NCBI RefSeq assembly: GCF_900119145.1 | Contig: NZ_FPIY01000001.1 | Coordinates: forward strand, 1,302,001 to 1,366,000 | Reading direction: 5' to 3' | DNA: 64,000 nucleotides | Origin: Cellulophaga fucicola | GTDB lineage: Bacteria > Bacteroidota > Bacteroidia > Flavobacteriales > Flavobacteriaceae | Shown: in pieces, positions 1-8,927 of the stretch | Layout: the number at the start of each line of letters is the position of its first letter | Position numbering within the stretch: position 1 is the first letter of the stretch | Made by a program: the position numbers and the translations under genes | The notes under the pieces: generated by a model | Seen by the model: only the letters and a program-made list of their open reading frames with translations | Database searches by the model: none | Told to the model about the DNA's origin: nothing

Positions 1-1720
1 AGTAAAATGTATTACCAAAACCTATTTCTTGCTCTGCCAAGTTAGGAGATATTACAGGTATTTGTAAACCTGCAGTTTTCTTAGCTACTTCTTGTATAGA
101 TGCAGGATCTAAAGGACCAATAACAGCACTATAATCTGCAACGTTTTCTTCTGCTAAAACTTTTTTAACAGCATCTACACTACTAGTAGATTGCGTATCA
201 AAAGTGCTAACATCTATAGAAATTCCTTTTTGCTTTAAAGATTCTAAAGCTAATTGCATTCCAGAATATAAGCTTAGACTTATATTAGTATCTGTTCTTT
301 TCTCTATTCCTTTTTTAGCTGATGATGTATTGTTTACATCTATTAAGTCTAATCTAAACGGTAACAAAACCATTACTTTAGGCTTAATAGCAACATTAAT
401 ACTATCTACTAAATTAATTTTTGGTAGTATTAGTGAATTTTTAATGTTGAAATTATTACTTCTTGTTTTTGGTAACTTTAATGACATACCAGCTTTAATT
501 CCGTCTTTTAAAGCAGGATTAAAAGTAGTTAACTCACTAAATGAAACTCCTAAATCTCTAACTAAAGACATTTCTCCCTGACCTTGTCTTACTACATAAA
601 AGATAAAATTATCAGAATTTATTGCCTGACTATCTGTTGAAGCTTGATCTTTTAAAGTTGGAATTTTAATTTTCATTCCCTCTTGTAATCCTTTTTCTTT
701 AACTAAAGGGTTTACTTCTTTGATCTTATCTTCAGAAATACCGTATGCTTTTTCTAACCTGTAAAAAGTCATTTTTGGAGGAACAGTATAGGTAATAAAA
801 GCAGGTACATCTGAAGTTCCTGTTTTTACGATACTATCTCTGTATAATACATTTTTCTCTGGTAATTGTAACTGCTGACCTTCTGCTAAGTAATTAGAAG
901 ATTTAGGTAATTCTGGATTTAACAATAATAAACTATCTACAGTAATACCAAATTTATTGGCAATACTCCAACGTGTTTCTTTTGCTTTTACAACGTAAGG
1001 TTTAAGTACAAATTCTTTTACTTCTACTTTTTTGTAATGCGGAATTTTTAAAGTCATTCCTTTTTTTACATCATCAGAATATAAACTTTTATTGTACTTT
1101 TTTATTTGATCTTGAGTAACCTTAAATTGTTTAGATATACCATATAAAGTCTCTCTCTTTTTAACTTTATAGTTTATAAATTTATCCGGAGTATCCTCAT
1201 AAGTTACAACTGTATTAGCTATTGTATTACTACCATCAGTACTATTAATAACTGTAGTTGAAGCTGCTACTTTTTTATAAACAGGAATTTTTAAAACAGT
1301 TCCTTTTTTTAATTGCTCTGAGTATAACTGTTTGTTATAACGCTTTATATCGTCTTCTGTAACATTGTACTCCTTAGAAAGACTATATAATGTTTCACGT
1401 TTTTTTGCTTTATGCTCAATAAAACGAATAGGCTTCTCTTGTTCCACAGCTTTTTCTTCTAATAAAGAAGCTGTTACAGCAGCCATTTTTTTATCCATTG
1501 GAACAATTAAAATGGTATTAGGAGACAGTTTCTGTCCTTTTTTAATCTCTTTGTTATAAATTAAAATATCGTCTATAGCAACATTATAGGTTTTAGAAAT
1601 ACTCTCTAGAGATTCCCCTCTTTTTACAGGGTGTGTCTTATACTTTTGAGCGTAAGAACTAGCTGTAACTAGACATATTACTAAAAAAGAAAGAACTGTT
1701 TTAAAAAATTTACTATTCAT
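1..1720 (-). CDS. LysM-repeat protein with PBP1-like C-terminal domain (partial, 3' end outside window)
   Basis: Read leftward from an ATG at 1720-1718, the frame stays open to the window edge (573 codons visible). The first ~25 residues are a signal peptide ending near ASSYAQ, so the protein is exported. Six LysM-type units follow, at about residues 26-75, 95-145, 175-225, 230-280, 300-345 and 360-405; the fourth to sixth are degenerate. LysM binds peptidoglycan glycan chains. After about residue 420 the sequence turns into a type-1 periplasmic-binding-protein fold (KVMVLLPFRLDL near its start, later AVIGPLDPAS and IPVISPN). No permease is adjacent, so a wall-linked sensor or a peptidoglycan-synthesis cofactor (LpoA also has a PBP1-like domain) is as likely as transport. 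The start lies 2 nt after the guaA stop, so the two are probably co-transcribed. The domain reading is firm; the function is inferred. Confidence 0.85.
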   Translation of the reverse strand, partial: MNSKFFKTVLSFLVICLVTASSYAQKYKTHPVKRGESLESISKTYNVAIDDILIYNKEIKKGQKLSPNTILIVPMDKKMAAVTASLLEEKAVEQEKPIRFIEHKAKKRETLYSLSKEYNVTEDDIKRYNKQLYSEQLKKGTVLKIPVYKKVAASTTVINSTDGSNTIANTVVTYEDTPDKFINYKVKKRETLYGISKQFKVTQDQIKKYNKSLYSDDVKKGMTLKIPHYKKVEVKEFVLKPYVVKAKETRWSIANKFGITVDSLLLLNPELPKSSNYLAEGQQLQLPEKNVLYRDSIVKTGTSDVPAFITYTVPPKMTFYRLEKAYGISEDKIKEVNPLVKEKGLQEGMKIKIPTLKDQASTDSQAINSDNFIFYVVRQGQGEMSLVRDLGVSFSELTTFNPALKDGIKAGMSLKLPKTRSNNFNIKNSLILPKINLVDSINVAIKPKVMVLLPFRLDLIDVNNTSSAKKGIEKRTDTNISLSLYSGMQLALESLKQKGISIDVSTFDTQSTSSVDAVKKVLAEENVADYSAVIGPLDPASIQEVAKKTAGLQIPVISPNLAEQEIGFGNTFY

Positions 1721-1722
1721 AA

Positions 1723-3258
1723 TTATTCCCATTCTATGGTTGCTGGCGGCTTAGAGCTAATATCATAAACTACTCTATTTACACCTTTTACTTTGTTTAT
1801 TATATTATTAGACACTTTTTGTAAAAACTCATATGGTAAATTAACCCAATCAGCGGTCATACCATCTGTACTTTCTACAGCACGTAAAGCTACACATTTT
1901 TCATAAGTACGCTCATCGCCCATTACTCCTACACTATTTACGGGTAAAAGTATGGCTCCGGCCTGCCAAACCTTATCATATAGTCCACTTTTTTTAAGTT
2001 CACCTATAAAAACAGCATCAACCTCTTGTAAAATTGCTACTTTTTCTGGTGTAATATCACCTAATATACGAATTGCTAATCCTGGTCCTGGAAAAGGATG
2101 ACGTCCTAAAAGATCTTTTTCCATTCCCATAGATGCTCCTACTCGTCTTACTTCATCCTTAAATAAAGCTTTTAAAGGCTCTACTATTTTAAGTTTCATA
2201 AAATCTGGTAAGCCTCCTACATTATGATGACTCTTTATTGTTGCACTTGGCCCACCTGTTGCAGAAACACTTTCTATAACATCTGGATAAATTGTTCCTT
2301 GTGCCAACCAGTTTACTCCTTGTATTTGGTGTGCTTCATCATCAAAAACTTCTATAAATACACGACCAATAGCTTTGCGCTTTTGTTCTGGATCACTTAA
2401 CCCAGCTAAAGCATCCAAAAAGCGTGCCGAAGCATCTACTCCTTTTACGTTTAAGCCCATACCCTTGTATTGTTCTAATACATCTGTAAATTCGTTTTTA
2501 CGTAACAATCCGTTATTTACAAAAATACAGTATAGGTTTTTCCCTATTGCTTTATGCAATAACATTGCTGCTACAGAAGAATCTACACCTCCTGATAAAC
2601 CTAAAACAACTTTATCTTCTCCAATCTGTGCTTTTAAAGCATCTACTGTTTCTTCTACAAAACTATCTGGTGTCCAATCTGGATTTACATCTGCAATGTC
2701 TACTAAAAAGTTTTCTAACAATTGCTTACCGTCTGTAGAGTGGTAAACTTCTGGATGAAACTGAATAGCGTATGTTGTTTCTCCTTCTATTTTATATGCT
2801 GCATTTTGTACATCATGTGTACTCGCTAACAATGTACCATTTGTTGGTAATGATTTTATAGTATCACTATGACTCATCCAAACCTGGCTACCTTCCTTTA
2901 TATTCTTAAGAAAAGCTTCGTCTTCTTTTACAAAACTTAAATTAGCTCTACCATACTCTCTTGTATTAGATGGGGCTACCTCGCCTCCAGAAAAATGTGC
3001 CAAATACTGAGCTCCGTAACATACGGCTAGCATTGGTTTTTCTCCTCTAATACCTTTAAGTTCTGGATGAAAAGCTTCATCTGAACGCACAGACATAGGG
3101 CTACCTGATAAGATAACTGCCTTGTACTCTGCTAAGTTTTTTGGAATTTTGTTGAATGGGTGAATCTCGGAATAAATATTGAGTTCTCTAACTCTACGCG
3201 CAATAAGCTGTGTATACTGCGATCCGAAGTCTAAAATTAATACCTTGTCATGTTGCAT
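1723..3258 (-). CDS. guaA: GMP synthase (glutamine-hydrolysing)
   Basis: Converts XMP to GMP with ATP and glutamine, the last step of guanine nucleotide synthesis, in the cytosol. The N-terminal class I glutamine amidotransferase domain (about residues 1-190) has the nucleophile Cys80 in AVCYGAQ and the His-x-Glu of FHPEVYH. The ATP-pyrophosphatase domain follows, with the P-loop LSGGVDSS near 225, and the C-terminal dimerisation domain contains [11 protein letters not shown] and ends PPATIEWE. The length of 511 residues is normal. I place the start at the ATG at 3258; an in-frame TTG at 3264 is possible but falls inside a predicted -7 promoter box. The gene runs into the LysM protein 2 nt downstream. 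Confidence 0.97.
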   Translation of the reverse strand: MQHDKVLILDFGSQYTQLIARRVRELNIYSEIHPFNKIPKNLAEYKAVILSGSPMSVRSDEAFHPELKGIRGEKPMLAVCYGAQYLAHFSGGEVAPSNTREYGRANLSFVKEDEAFLKNIKEGSQVWMSHSDTIKSLPTNGTLLASTHDVQNAAYKIEGETTYAIQFHPEVYHSTDGKQLLENFLVDIADVNPDWTPDSFVEETVDALKAQIGEDKVVLGLSGGVDSSVAAMLLHKAIGKNLYCIFVNNGLLRKNEFTDVLEQYKGMGLNVKGVDASARFLDALAGLSDPEQKRKAIGRVFIEVFDDEAHQIQGVNWLAQGTIYPDVIESVSATGGPSATIKSHHNVGGLPDFMKLKIVEPLKALFKDEVRRVGASMGMEKDLLGRHPFPGPGLAIRILGDITPEKVAILQEVDAVFIGELKKSGLYDKVWQAGAILLPVNSVGVMGDERTYEKCVALRAVESTDGMTADWVNLPYEFLQKVSNNIINKVKGVNRVVYDISSKPPATIEWE

Positions 3259-3261
3259 GCG

Positions 3262-3269
3262 CAAAAGTA
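3262..3269 (-). promoter_or_regulatory. Predicted -7 box of guaA promoter
   Basis: On the minus strand this reads TACTTTTG, an exact match to the Bacteroidota -7 consensus TAnnTTTG. Only 3 nt separate it from the guaA ATG, so transcription would start at or next to the start codon and the mRNA would be leaderless. No clear TTG -33 element is visible at the expected distance. Confidence 0.5.
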
Positions 3270-3309
3270 ATATTTAATTATAAAAAAGCTAAACGAAACT
3301 ATTGAAAAT

Positions 3310-4680
3310 TTACTCCATTGTTTGTAATATCATTTCTATGTCTTTTTCTGTTGTATCTGGGTTGATAAAACAAAATCTAGAAACAGTCTCATAAGTATCA
3401 CCTTGTTTCCATTTTGTAGGTGTAACTAAAGCAAATCCTTTTTTATGATTTTCATAAGTCCAATGCGTATAGTCTTCTGGTTTCCAACCTTTTCTTCTAT
3501 ACAACACACAAGATAAACTTGGCTCTCTTACCAATTCTAAATCTGGATGCTCCTCTATCATTTTACCTGCAATCAGCGCTAATTCTAGCCCACGCTCTAC
3601 AGCTTCTTTATATCTGTCTGTACCGTGCATTGCTAAAGAAAACCATAAAGGCAAGCCTCTAACTCTACGTGTTAACTGTATTTGGTAATCTGTTGGATTA
3701 AAACCGTGTGCACCTTCATCTTTAAAAATATCTAAATAAGAACCTTGCTGAGAGTGTGCATTTTTTGCTAACTCCATGTTTTTATAAATTACAGCACCAC
3801 AGTCGTACGGAGAAAACATCCATTTATGCGGATCTATTGTAATACTATCTGCTTGTTCTATACCATTAAATAAGTGCCTTACAGAATCTGCTACCAAAGC
3901 CCCACCACCATAAGCCGCATCTATATGGTACCATAAATCTTCTTTTTTACAAACTGCGGCTATGCCACTTAAATCATCTATAATACCTGCATTTGTTGTT
4001 CCGCCAGTAGCAACTACTGCAAAAAGTCTATTACGCTCTTCTTCAGATAAATTTGCAATTGTTTCTTCTAATTCTGATTGATGTAAACTCTCTTCTGAAT
4101 CTACCAAAAGAATATCTACGTCTATAACTTTAGCCATTGCTTTTACAGACGAGTGCGCACCTATTGATGCTATAATTAATCCTTTTTTGCCTCTATTCTC
4201 TTCTTTTTCTCTAAAGTGTTCTCTTGCTGTAACCAATGCAGATAAATTGGCTGCTGTACCACCACTTGTAAAAACACCAAAAGCACCTTCTGGTAAACCT
4301 GTTAAAGAAACTATCCATTTCATAGCTTCATTTTCACAGAAAATACCACCTGCTCCTTCCATCCAATATGCACCGTGTATACTAGATGCAGAGGTAACCA
4401 AATCGAACATAATAGCTGCTCTAGTTGGTGATGCTGGTACAAATGCTAAATGCCTAGGATGGTCTATTTGCACATTTGCGTTTGCCAAGTGTTTTTTCCA
4501 TAAATTAAATGCGTTTTCACCTCCAATACCTTTATCCGTAATAGTTTCGCCAACTAAGCTTTTTAACTCTGCTGCTTTAACTGGCTTCCCTATTTCTCTT
4601 TCGGTTGCAGAAATTCTATCAATGGCGTATTTCATTATATCCATTGTCATTTCTACTAACCCTAAATCTATTTTGTGCAT
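3310..4680 (-). CDS. PLP-dependent group II amino-acid decarboxylase
   Basis: A member of the glutamate/aromatic amino-acid decarboxylase family (fold type I PLP enzymes), cytosolic. The PLP-binding Lys is K286 in TIDPHKWMFSP. His175 in GAHSSVK would stack on the pyridine ring, and the Asp of HIDAAYGG (about 254) would contact the ring nitrogen. FTSGGTAAN (about 137-145) is the phosphate-binding region. At 456 residues it is slightly short for the family and has no signal peptide. The substrate cannot be read from sequence: Tyr, DOPA, Trp, Asp and Glu decarboxylases all share these motifs. It starts 5 nt after the bshC stop, so it is very likely in one transcript with bshC. Confidence 0.85.
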   Translation of the reverse strand: MHKIDLGLVEMTMDIMKYAIDRISATEREIGKPVKAAELKSLVGETITDKGIGGENAFNLWKKHLANANVQIDHPRHLAFVPASPTRAAIMFDLVTSASSIHGAYWMEGAGGIFCENEAMKWIVSLTGLPEGAFGVFTSGGTAANLSALVTAREHFREKEENRGKKGLIIASIGAHSSVKAMAKVIDVDILLVDSEESLHQSELEETIANLSEEERNRLFAVVATGGTTNAGIIDDLSGIAAVCKKEDLWYHIDAAYGGGALVADSVRHLFNGIEQADSITIDPHKWMFSPYDCGAVIYKNMELAKNAHSQQGSYLDIFKDEGAHGFNPTDYQIQLTRRVRGLPLWFSLAMHGTDRYKEAVERGLELALIAGKMIEEHPDLELVREPSLSCVLYRRKGWKPEDYTHWTYENHKKGFALVTPTKWKQGDTYETVSRFCFINPDTTEKDIEMILQTME

Positions 4681-4685
4681 TTATT

Positions 4686-6287
4686 TTATAATTCTAATAT
4701 TAAAAAATTACCATCTAACGGCCTTAAATGTGCCATTAAAGCAGTTATTAAACTTGGTCCAAACTCTAAATAAGGTTCAGAAAAGTTATGATTTCTTTCT
4801 TGTAAAGATTTATTAGGGAACAACTCGTTTTGCACATCTGTTAAACGCACTACATGGTCTTTTAACTTTCTTTTTTGCGCTTGTAACAATCTATCTTCTA
4901 ATGCTTGCAATCCTTTTTTCTGTTTTACCTCTTGAGCTTTTACAGCGCCTAAAAAGGTTTTATCTGTTTGTTCTGCAAGCACATACAACTCCTTAAACTG
5001 TTCTTCTAAATATTGTTTTTGTTTGGTAAAATCTATATCTACATTAGATATTTCTCTAATTTTTTTATTAACCAAACTGTTTTGTTTTAAAAACAAATCT
5101 TGAATTGACACATTTAATTTATGAAGCTTTTCTCCCTGTTTTTTAGAAATTAACAAGGCCGAGTTACGTAAAAGCAACATAGGAAAAGTTACATTCTGAC
5201 TCTCAAAATAAGTCTTAAGTTCTAACCAATATGCTAATTCTCCGCCACCACCTATGTAACAAAGATTAGGTAATATAATCTCCTGAAACAATGGTCTACC
5301 AACTACATTTGGAGAAAAGCGCTCTGGAAATTCATCAAGTTCTTTTAGTATGGTTTCTTTAGTAAACGTAGTCTTAGTATTATTTACAAGGTATATATCA
5401 TCTTTTTCTATAATTCGTTCTCTAACACCATCAACCAAATAAAAATAATTAATTTCTCTAGGGTTTACTTGTATTTTATAATCTGTAGACACTGAACTAA
5501 GCTTTGCTATTGTAGCCTCTACTTTGGTTTGCGCTGTATGCTTAAAAAGATCTTCTTTTACATAAGGTATTTGCAACCTCTTAAGTTCTTTATCGTCGCC
5601 ATCTACTATAACCAGACCATATGCAGAGAATAGCTCGTTTGCTAAATACCTTGTTGCATCTGTAAGGTTTGTATGCTTTAAATACGCATTTGTAAACAAT
5701 GCCTTAAGATCTTCTGCATTTTTACCGCCGCCAATATCACTAGAAAATGCCTGATACACTTGGTCTAAACCCTCTGTACTTAACCTACCTACCCCACCTG
5801 AAGCATCAATATTCCATTGTAATTTTTTCCCTTTAAAATTAAAATAGTTTATCTCATCAAAATCGTGATCTTCTGTAGCCATCCAATAGATAGGTACAAA
5901 GTTTTGTTCTGGGTAAGTTCTTTTTAATTCTTCGGTTAAATTAATGGTAGATATTATCTTATATAAAAAATAAAGTGGTCCTGTAAATAAATTTAGCTGA
6001 TGCCCAGTAACAACAGTAAATGTATTTTGTTCTTTTAATAAAGAAATATTTGTTTTTGTTTTTTCTGATGCTGCAATTTCTGTGTACTGCCCACCTAAAG
6101 CTTCTGCTAGTATAGCCCTATTCTCTTTAGGGAAGTTCTTGCTTTTTTCGGCTATCTGATCCTTAAAGTTTTCTAAGTTAGGAAACCTGTTATAAAAAAG
6201 ATCTAATTCTTTTTTCTCTTCTAAATAATCGCACATTAAACTAGAGAAATAACCTGTTTTGTGATACGGAATATTGTTGACTTTCAT
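4686..6287 (-). CDS. bshC: Putative cysteine ligase BshC (bacillithiol synthesis)
   Basis: BshC adds cysteine to glucosaminyl malate, the last step of bacillithiol synthesis. Bacillithiol is the low-molecular-weight thiol of Firmicutes and many Bacteroidota. Recognised by the N-terminal YHKTGYFSSLMCDYL, the nucleotide-fold stretch VVTGHQLNLFTGPLYFLYK (about 95-113), VPIYWMATEDHDFDEI (about 150) and the later coiled-coil arm around residues 400-475. At 533 residues it has the usual length. No other bsh gene is in the window, which is common because these genes are dispersed. It leads a two-gene leftward unit with the PLP decarboxylase. Confidence 0.93.
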   Translation of the reverse strand: MKVNNIPYHKTGYFSSLMCDYLEEKKELDLFYNRFPNLENFKDQIAEKSKNFPKENRAILAEALGGQYTEIAASEKTKTNISLLKEQNTFTVVTGHQLNLFTGPLYFLYKIISTINLTEELKRTYPEQNFVPIYWMATEDHDFDEINYFNFKGKKLQWNIDASGGVGRLSTEGLDQVYQAFSSDIGGGKNAEDLKALFTNAYLKHTNLTDATRYLANELFSAYGLVIVDGDDKELKRLQIPYVKEDLFKHTAQTKVEATIAKLSSVSTDYKIQVNPREINYFYLVDGVRERIIEKDDIYLVNNTKTTFTKETILKELDEFPERFSPNVVGRPLFQEIILPNLCYIGGGGELAYWLELKTYFESQNVTFPMLLLRNSALLISKKQGEKLHKLNVSIQDLFLKQNSLVNKKIREISNVDIDFTKQKQYLEEQFKELYVLAEQTDKTFLGAVKAQEVKQKKGLQALEDRLLQAQKRKLKDHVVRLTDVQNELFPNKSLQERNHNFSEPYLEFGPSLITALMAHLRPLDGNFLILEL

Positions 6288-6306
6288 AAATACGACTATA
6301 TACGTG

Positions 6307-6314
6307 CAAAGATA
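6307..6314 (-). promoter_or_regulatory. Predicted -7 box of bshC promoter
   Basis: The minus strand reads TATCTTTG, an exact TAnnTTTG match 19 nt before the bshC ATG. This gives a very short 5' leader of about 12 nt. A good -33 TTG is not visible. Confidence 0.5.
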
Positions 6315-6515
6315 AAAATACTTTACCTATCTAATTCTAAAAAAAATGTTGTGTTTAAAAAACGATAAAACTAAGCATTCATTTGTAAGTAATCCGTACT
6401 TTTTAGACTTAGATTATTATAAATCCTTGCTAATAAAAACTTAAAAAGTGTTAAAAAAAACGTATCTTTAAGAAACTCGGATTACCGCTTATATCTAACT
6501 ACTAAACCTTCTACT

Positions 6516-7820
6516 ATGACACTCTCACAAACAAAACCAATAAAATTGTCGGTATTTTATGTGTTTCTTATCAGTTGTTTTCTATTTTTTTTAGGACAAC
6601 AAAATGTAAATGCACAAGATTACAATCAATTTAAAGGAGAAATAATAGATAATAACTCTAGAAAACCTCTTGTTTTTGCAACACTAACACTTGCAAACTC
6701 CAATATAAGCACTATTAGTAATGCAGAAGGTAAATTCTCTTTAAAAATACCAAAAGAAACTAGCAATGGTCAATTAATAGTATCTTTTTTAGGATACAAA
6801 ACAAAAACTATTGCTTTAGAAGATTTAAAATCTGGAAACAATAAAATATACCTAGATATAACTATTACAGAACTAAGCGAAATAAACATCTCTATACCAA
6901 AAGACCCAAGAGCATTGGTATTAGAGACACTAAAAAAAAGAGGAGAAAATTATTTTAACGACCCAACTCTAATGACTGCTTTTTACAGAGAAAGTATAAA
7001 AAAAAGAAGAAAAAATATTTCTTTATCTGAAGCTGTTGTAAACATATACAAGGCTCCATACTCTAATACAAGAAATGATGTTGTTGAATTATACAAAACT
7101 CGTAAAAGCACCAATTACTCTAAGATGGACACACTTGCGTTAAAGTTACAAGGAGGTCCTTTTAATGCACTTTACGTAGATATTATGAAATATCCACAGT
7201 ACATTTTTGGTGTAGATCTATTAAAATATTACGAGTTTACTTTTGATCATTCTACAAGAATAAACAACAAGCTAATCTATGTTATTAGTTTTAAACAAAA
7301 CGAAACTACCAACGATCCTTTATATAGAGGAAAACTATATATAGATGCAGAAAAAAAAATACTTACTAGTGCTGTTTATTCTTTAAATATTACCGACAAA
7401 CAAAAAGCTGCAAAACTATTTGTTCGTAAAAAACCAAACAGAGCTAAAGTATGGCCAACTGATGTTGCATACAGAGTAGATTACAGAGAAAAAAACAACA
7501 AATGGTACTATGGCTATAGCAGTGCTATTCTGGAGTTTAAAATTAATTGGGACGATAGACTTTTTAACTCTGTTTATAGTATGAGTTGTGAAATGGCAGT
7601 TACAGACTGGGAGAAAAATACAACCAAAGAATCTCCTAAAGGAAAAAATAAAATAAGGACTTCAATTATTTTAGGTGATGAGGCTTTTGGTTTCTCTGAT
7701 CCTGACTTCTGGGGAGAATACAACATTATAGAACCCGAAAAATCTATAGAGTCTGCCATAAAAAAAATTAACCGTCAATTAAAAAGAAGCAAAGGAAATG
7801 GCTCTTCTGCAAAACCATAA
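6516..7820 (+). CDS. Exported protein with carboxypeptidase-like regulatory domain
   Basis: The N-terminus has a long hydrophobic signal segment (about residues 12-33, ending NVNAQ). It is followed by a CarboxypepD_reg-like beta-sandwich (about 38-120: FKGEIIDNNSRKPLVFATLTL, then NAEGKFSLKIP and VSFLGYKTKTI). This is the domain found at the N-terminus of SusC-like receptors and many Bacteroidota envelope proteins. The remaining ~310 residues are a family-typical, mostly beta region with no catalytic motif I can name, ending in a short Lys-rich tail. There is no plug or barrel, so it is not a TonB receptor. Localisation in periplasm or outer membrane is inferred. It reads away from bshC and is 36 nt upstream of the LD-carboxypeptidase, with which it may be co-transcribed. 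Confidence 0.7.
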   Translation: MTLSQTKPIKLSVFYVFLISCFLFFLGQQNVNAQDYNQFKGEIIDNNSRKPLVFATLTLANSNISTISNAEGKFSLKIPKETSNGQLIVSFLGYKTKTIALEDLKSGNNKIYLDITITELSEINISIPKDPRALVLETLKKRGENYFNDPTLMTAFYRESIKKRRKNISLSEAVVNIYKAPYSNTRNDVVELYKTRKSTNYSKMDTLALKLQGGPFNALYVDIMKYPQYIFGVDLLKYYEFTFDHSTRINNKLIYVISFKQNETTNDPLYRGKLYIDAEKKILTSAVYSLNITDKQKAAKLFVRKKPNRAKVWPTDVAYRVDYREKNNKWYYGYSSAILEFKINWDDRLFNSVYSMSCEMAVTDWEKNTTKESPKGKNKIRTSIILGDEAFGFSDPDFWGEYNIIEPEKSIESAIKKINRQLKRSKGNGSSAKP

Positions 7821-7856
7821 AAGTGTATATTAGTAGTAGAAATACAATTTACTACA

Positions 7857-8903
7857 ATGCTTAAACGACGAAAATTTATTGCATCTGCCCTAGGTACCGC
7901 TGCTGCTAGTATGTTGCCCATAACGGTAAATACTAGCTTTACAAATGAAACTACAACATTATTAAAAGGCAAAAGATTAAAGAAAGGTGATACTATTGGT
8001 TTAGTTGCCCCTGGTTATGCAGTATCTTCAGACGGCTTAGAACACGCAAAGGCAACCCTTCGTAAAATGGGATTTATTCCTTACCATACGGATCGTATTA
8101 TTGGTAACTATGGATATTTTAGCAATACTGATGAAGAAAGAGCTAAGGACCTTAATGAAATGTTTGCAAACCAAAATGTAGATGGTATTTTATGTGCTCG
8201 TGGTGGCTACGGTTGCACACGTATAATGCAGATGATAGATTATGATACAATTAAAAATAATCCAAAAGTTTTTATTGGTTTTAGCGATATAACAACCTTA
8301 TTAAATGGTTTTTATAAAGAAACTGGCTTGGTTGGTTTTCACGGTCCTGTAGGTACAACATTAGATAATGAATATGGAATTTCTCAACTAGAGCAACTGG
8401 TTGTTAATCCTAAGAAAAATCTTGAAATTAAAAATTCCGTTTTAACAGAAAAACAAAAAGAAGACACAGAATACCAACGTTATATTATTACTCCTGGTAC
8501 TGCAAACGGTATTTTAGTTGGCGGTAGCTTAACGCTTATAAATGCACTAATTGGTACTCCACACGAAATAGATTTTACAGATAAAATTGTTTGTATAGAA
8601 GACGTAGAAGAATCTCCTTACCGCATAGATCGTATGCTAACACAACTAATAGAAGGTAAAAATTTTAAAAATGCTGCTGGTTTAGTTTTAGGTGTTTTTG
8701 CTGGTTGCGAAGCTTCCAGCTCCAAAAGAGCTTTTACTCTTAAAGAAGTTATTACAGATAGATTACAACCTTTAAACATACCTGCAGTATACGGAATGTC
8801 TTTTGGGCACATACCTACTAATTTTACTTTTCCTATTGGTATTAAAGCAAAATTAAGCACGACCTCTATGACATTAACAGTCGTAGAAAAAGCCGTGCTT
8901 TAA
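7857..8903 (+). CDS. S66 family LD-carboxypeptidase, possibly Tat-exported
   Basis: LD-carboxypeptidases remove the terminal D-alanine from tetrapeptide muropeptides during peptidoglycan recycling. The nucleophile Ser143 lies in GFSDITTLL, the Glu of the triad in CIEDVEESPYRIDRM (about 245), and the His in FGHIPTNFTFPIG near the C-terminus. The N-terminus (LKRRKFIASALG, then a mildly hydrophobic stretch to about residue 25) looks like a twin-arginine signal; tatC is present in this window. Family members such as E. coli LdcA are cytosolic, so export would place this one in the periplasm. The start is the ATG at 7857. It converges with rocD, 24 nt away. Confidence 0.88.
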   Translation: MLKRRKFIASALGTAAASMLPITVNTSFTNETTTLLKGKRLKKGDTIGLVAPGYAVSSDGLEHAKATLRKMGFIPYHTDRIIGNYGYFSNTDEERAKDLNEMFANQNVDGILCARGGYGCTRIMQMIDYDTIKNNPKVFIGFSDITTLLNGFYKETGLVGFHGPVGTTLDNEYGISQLEQLVVNPKKNLEIKNSVLTEKQKEDTEYQRYIITPGTANGILVGGSLTLINALIGTPHEIDFTDKIVCIEDVEESPYRIDRMLTQLIEGKNFKNAAGLVLGVFAGCEASSSKRAFTLKEVITDRLQPLNIPAVYGMSFGHIPTNFTFPIGIKAKLSTTSMTLTVVEKAVL

Positions 8904-8927
8904 TTGTATTTATTAAAATAGTAACCC

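Noticed and set aside
2375-2746. A 123-codon plus-strand open frame inside guaA
   Set aside because: Antisense shadow of a conserved enzyme gene, with no independent support.
4187-4816. A 209-codon plus-strand open frame opposite the PLP decarboxylase and bshC
   Set aside because: It lies wholly antisense to two well-recognised genes, has no family motif, and its composition is what the reverse of those codons would give.
8850-8903. Inverted repeat AATTAAGCACG ... CGTGCTTTAATT at the end of the LD-carboxypeptidase gene
   Set aside because: It lies inside the coding region up to the stop, has a one-base bulge and a loop of about 30 nt, and no T run follows, so it is a weak terminator candidate.
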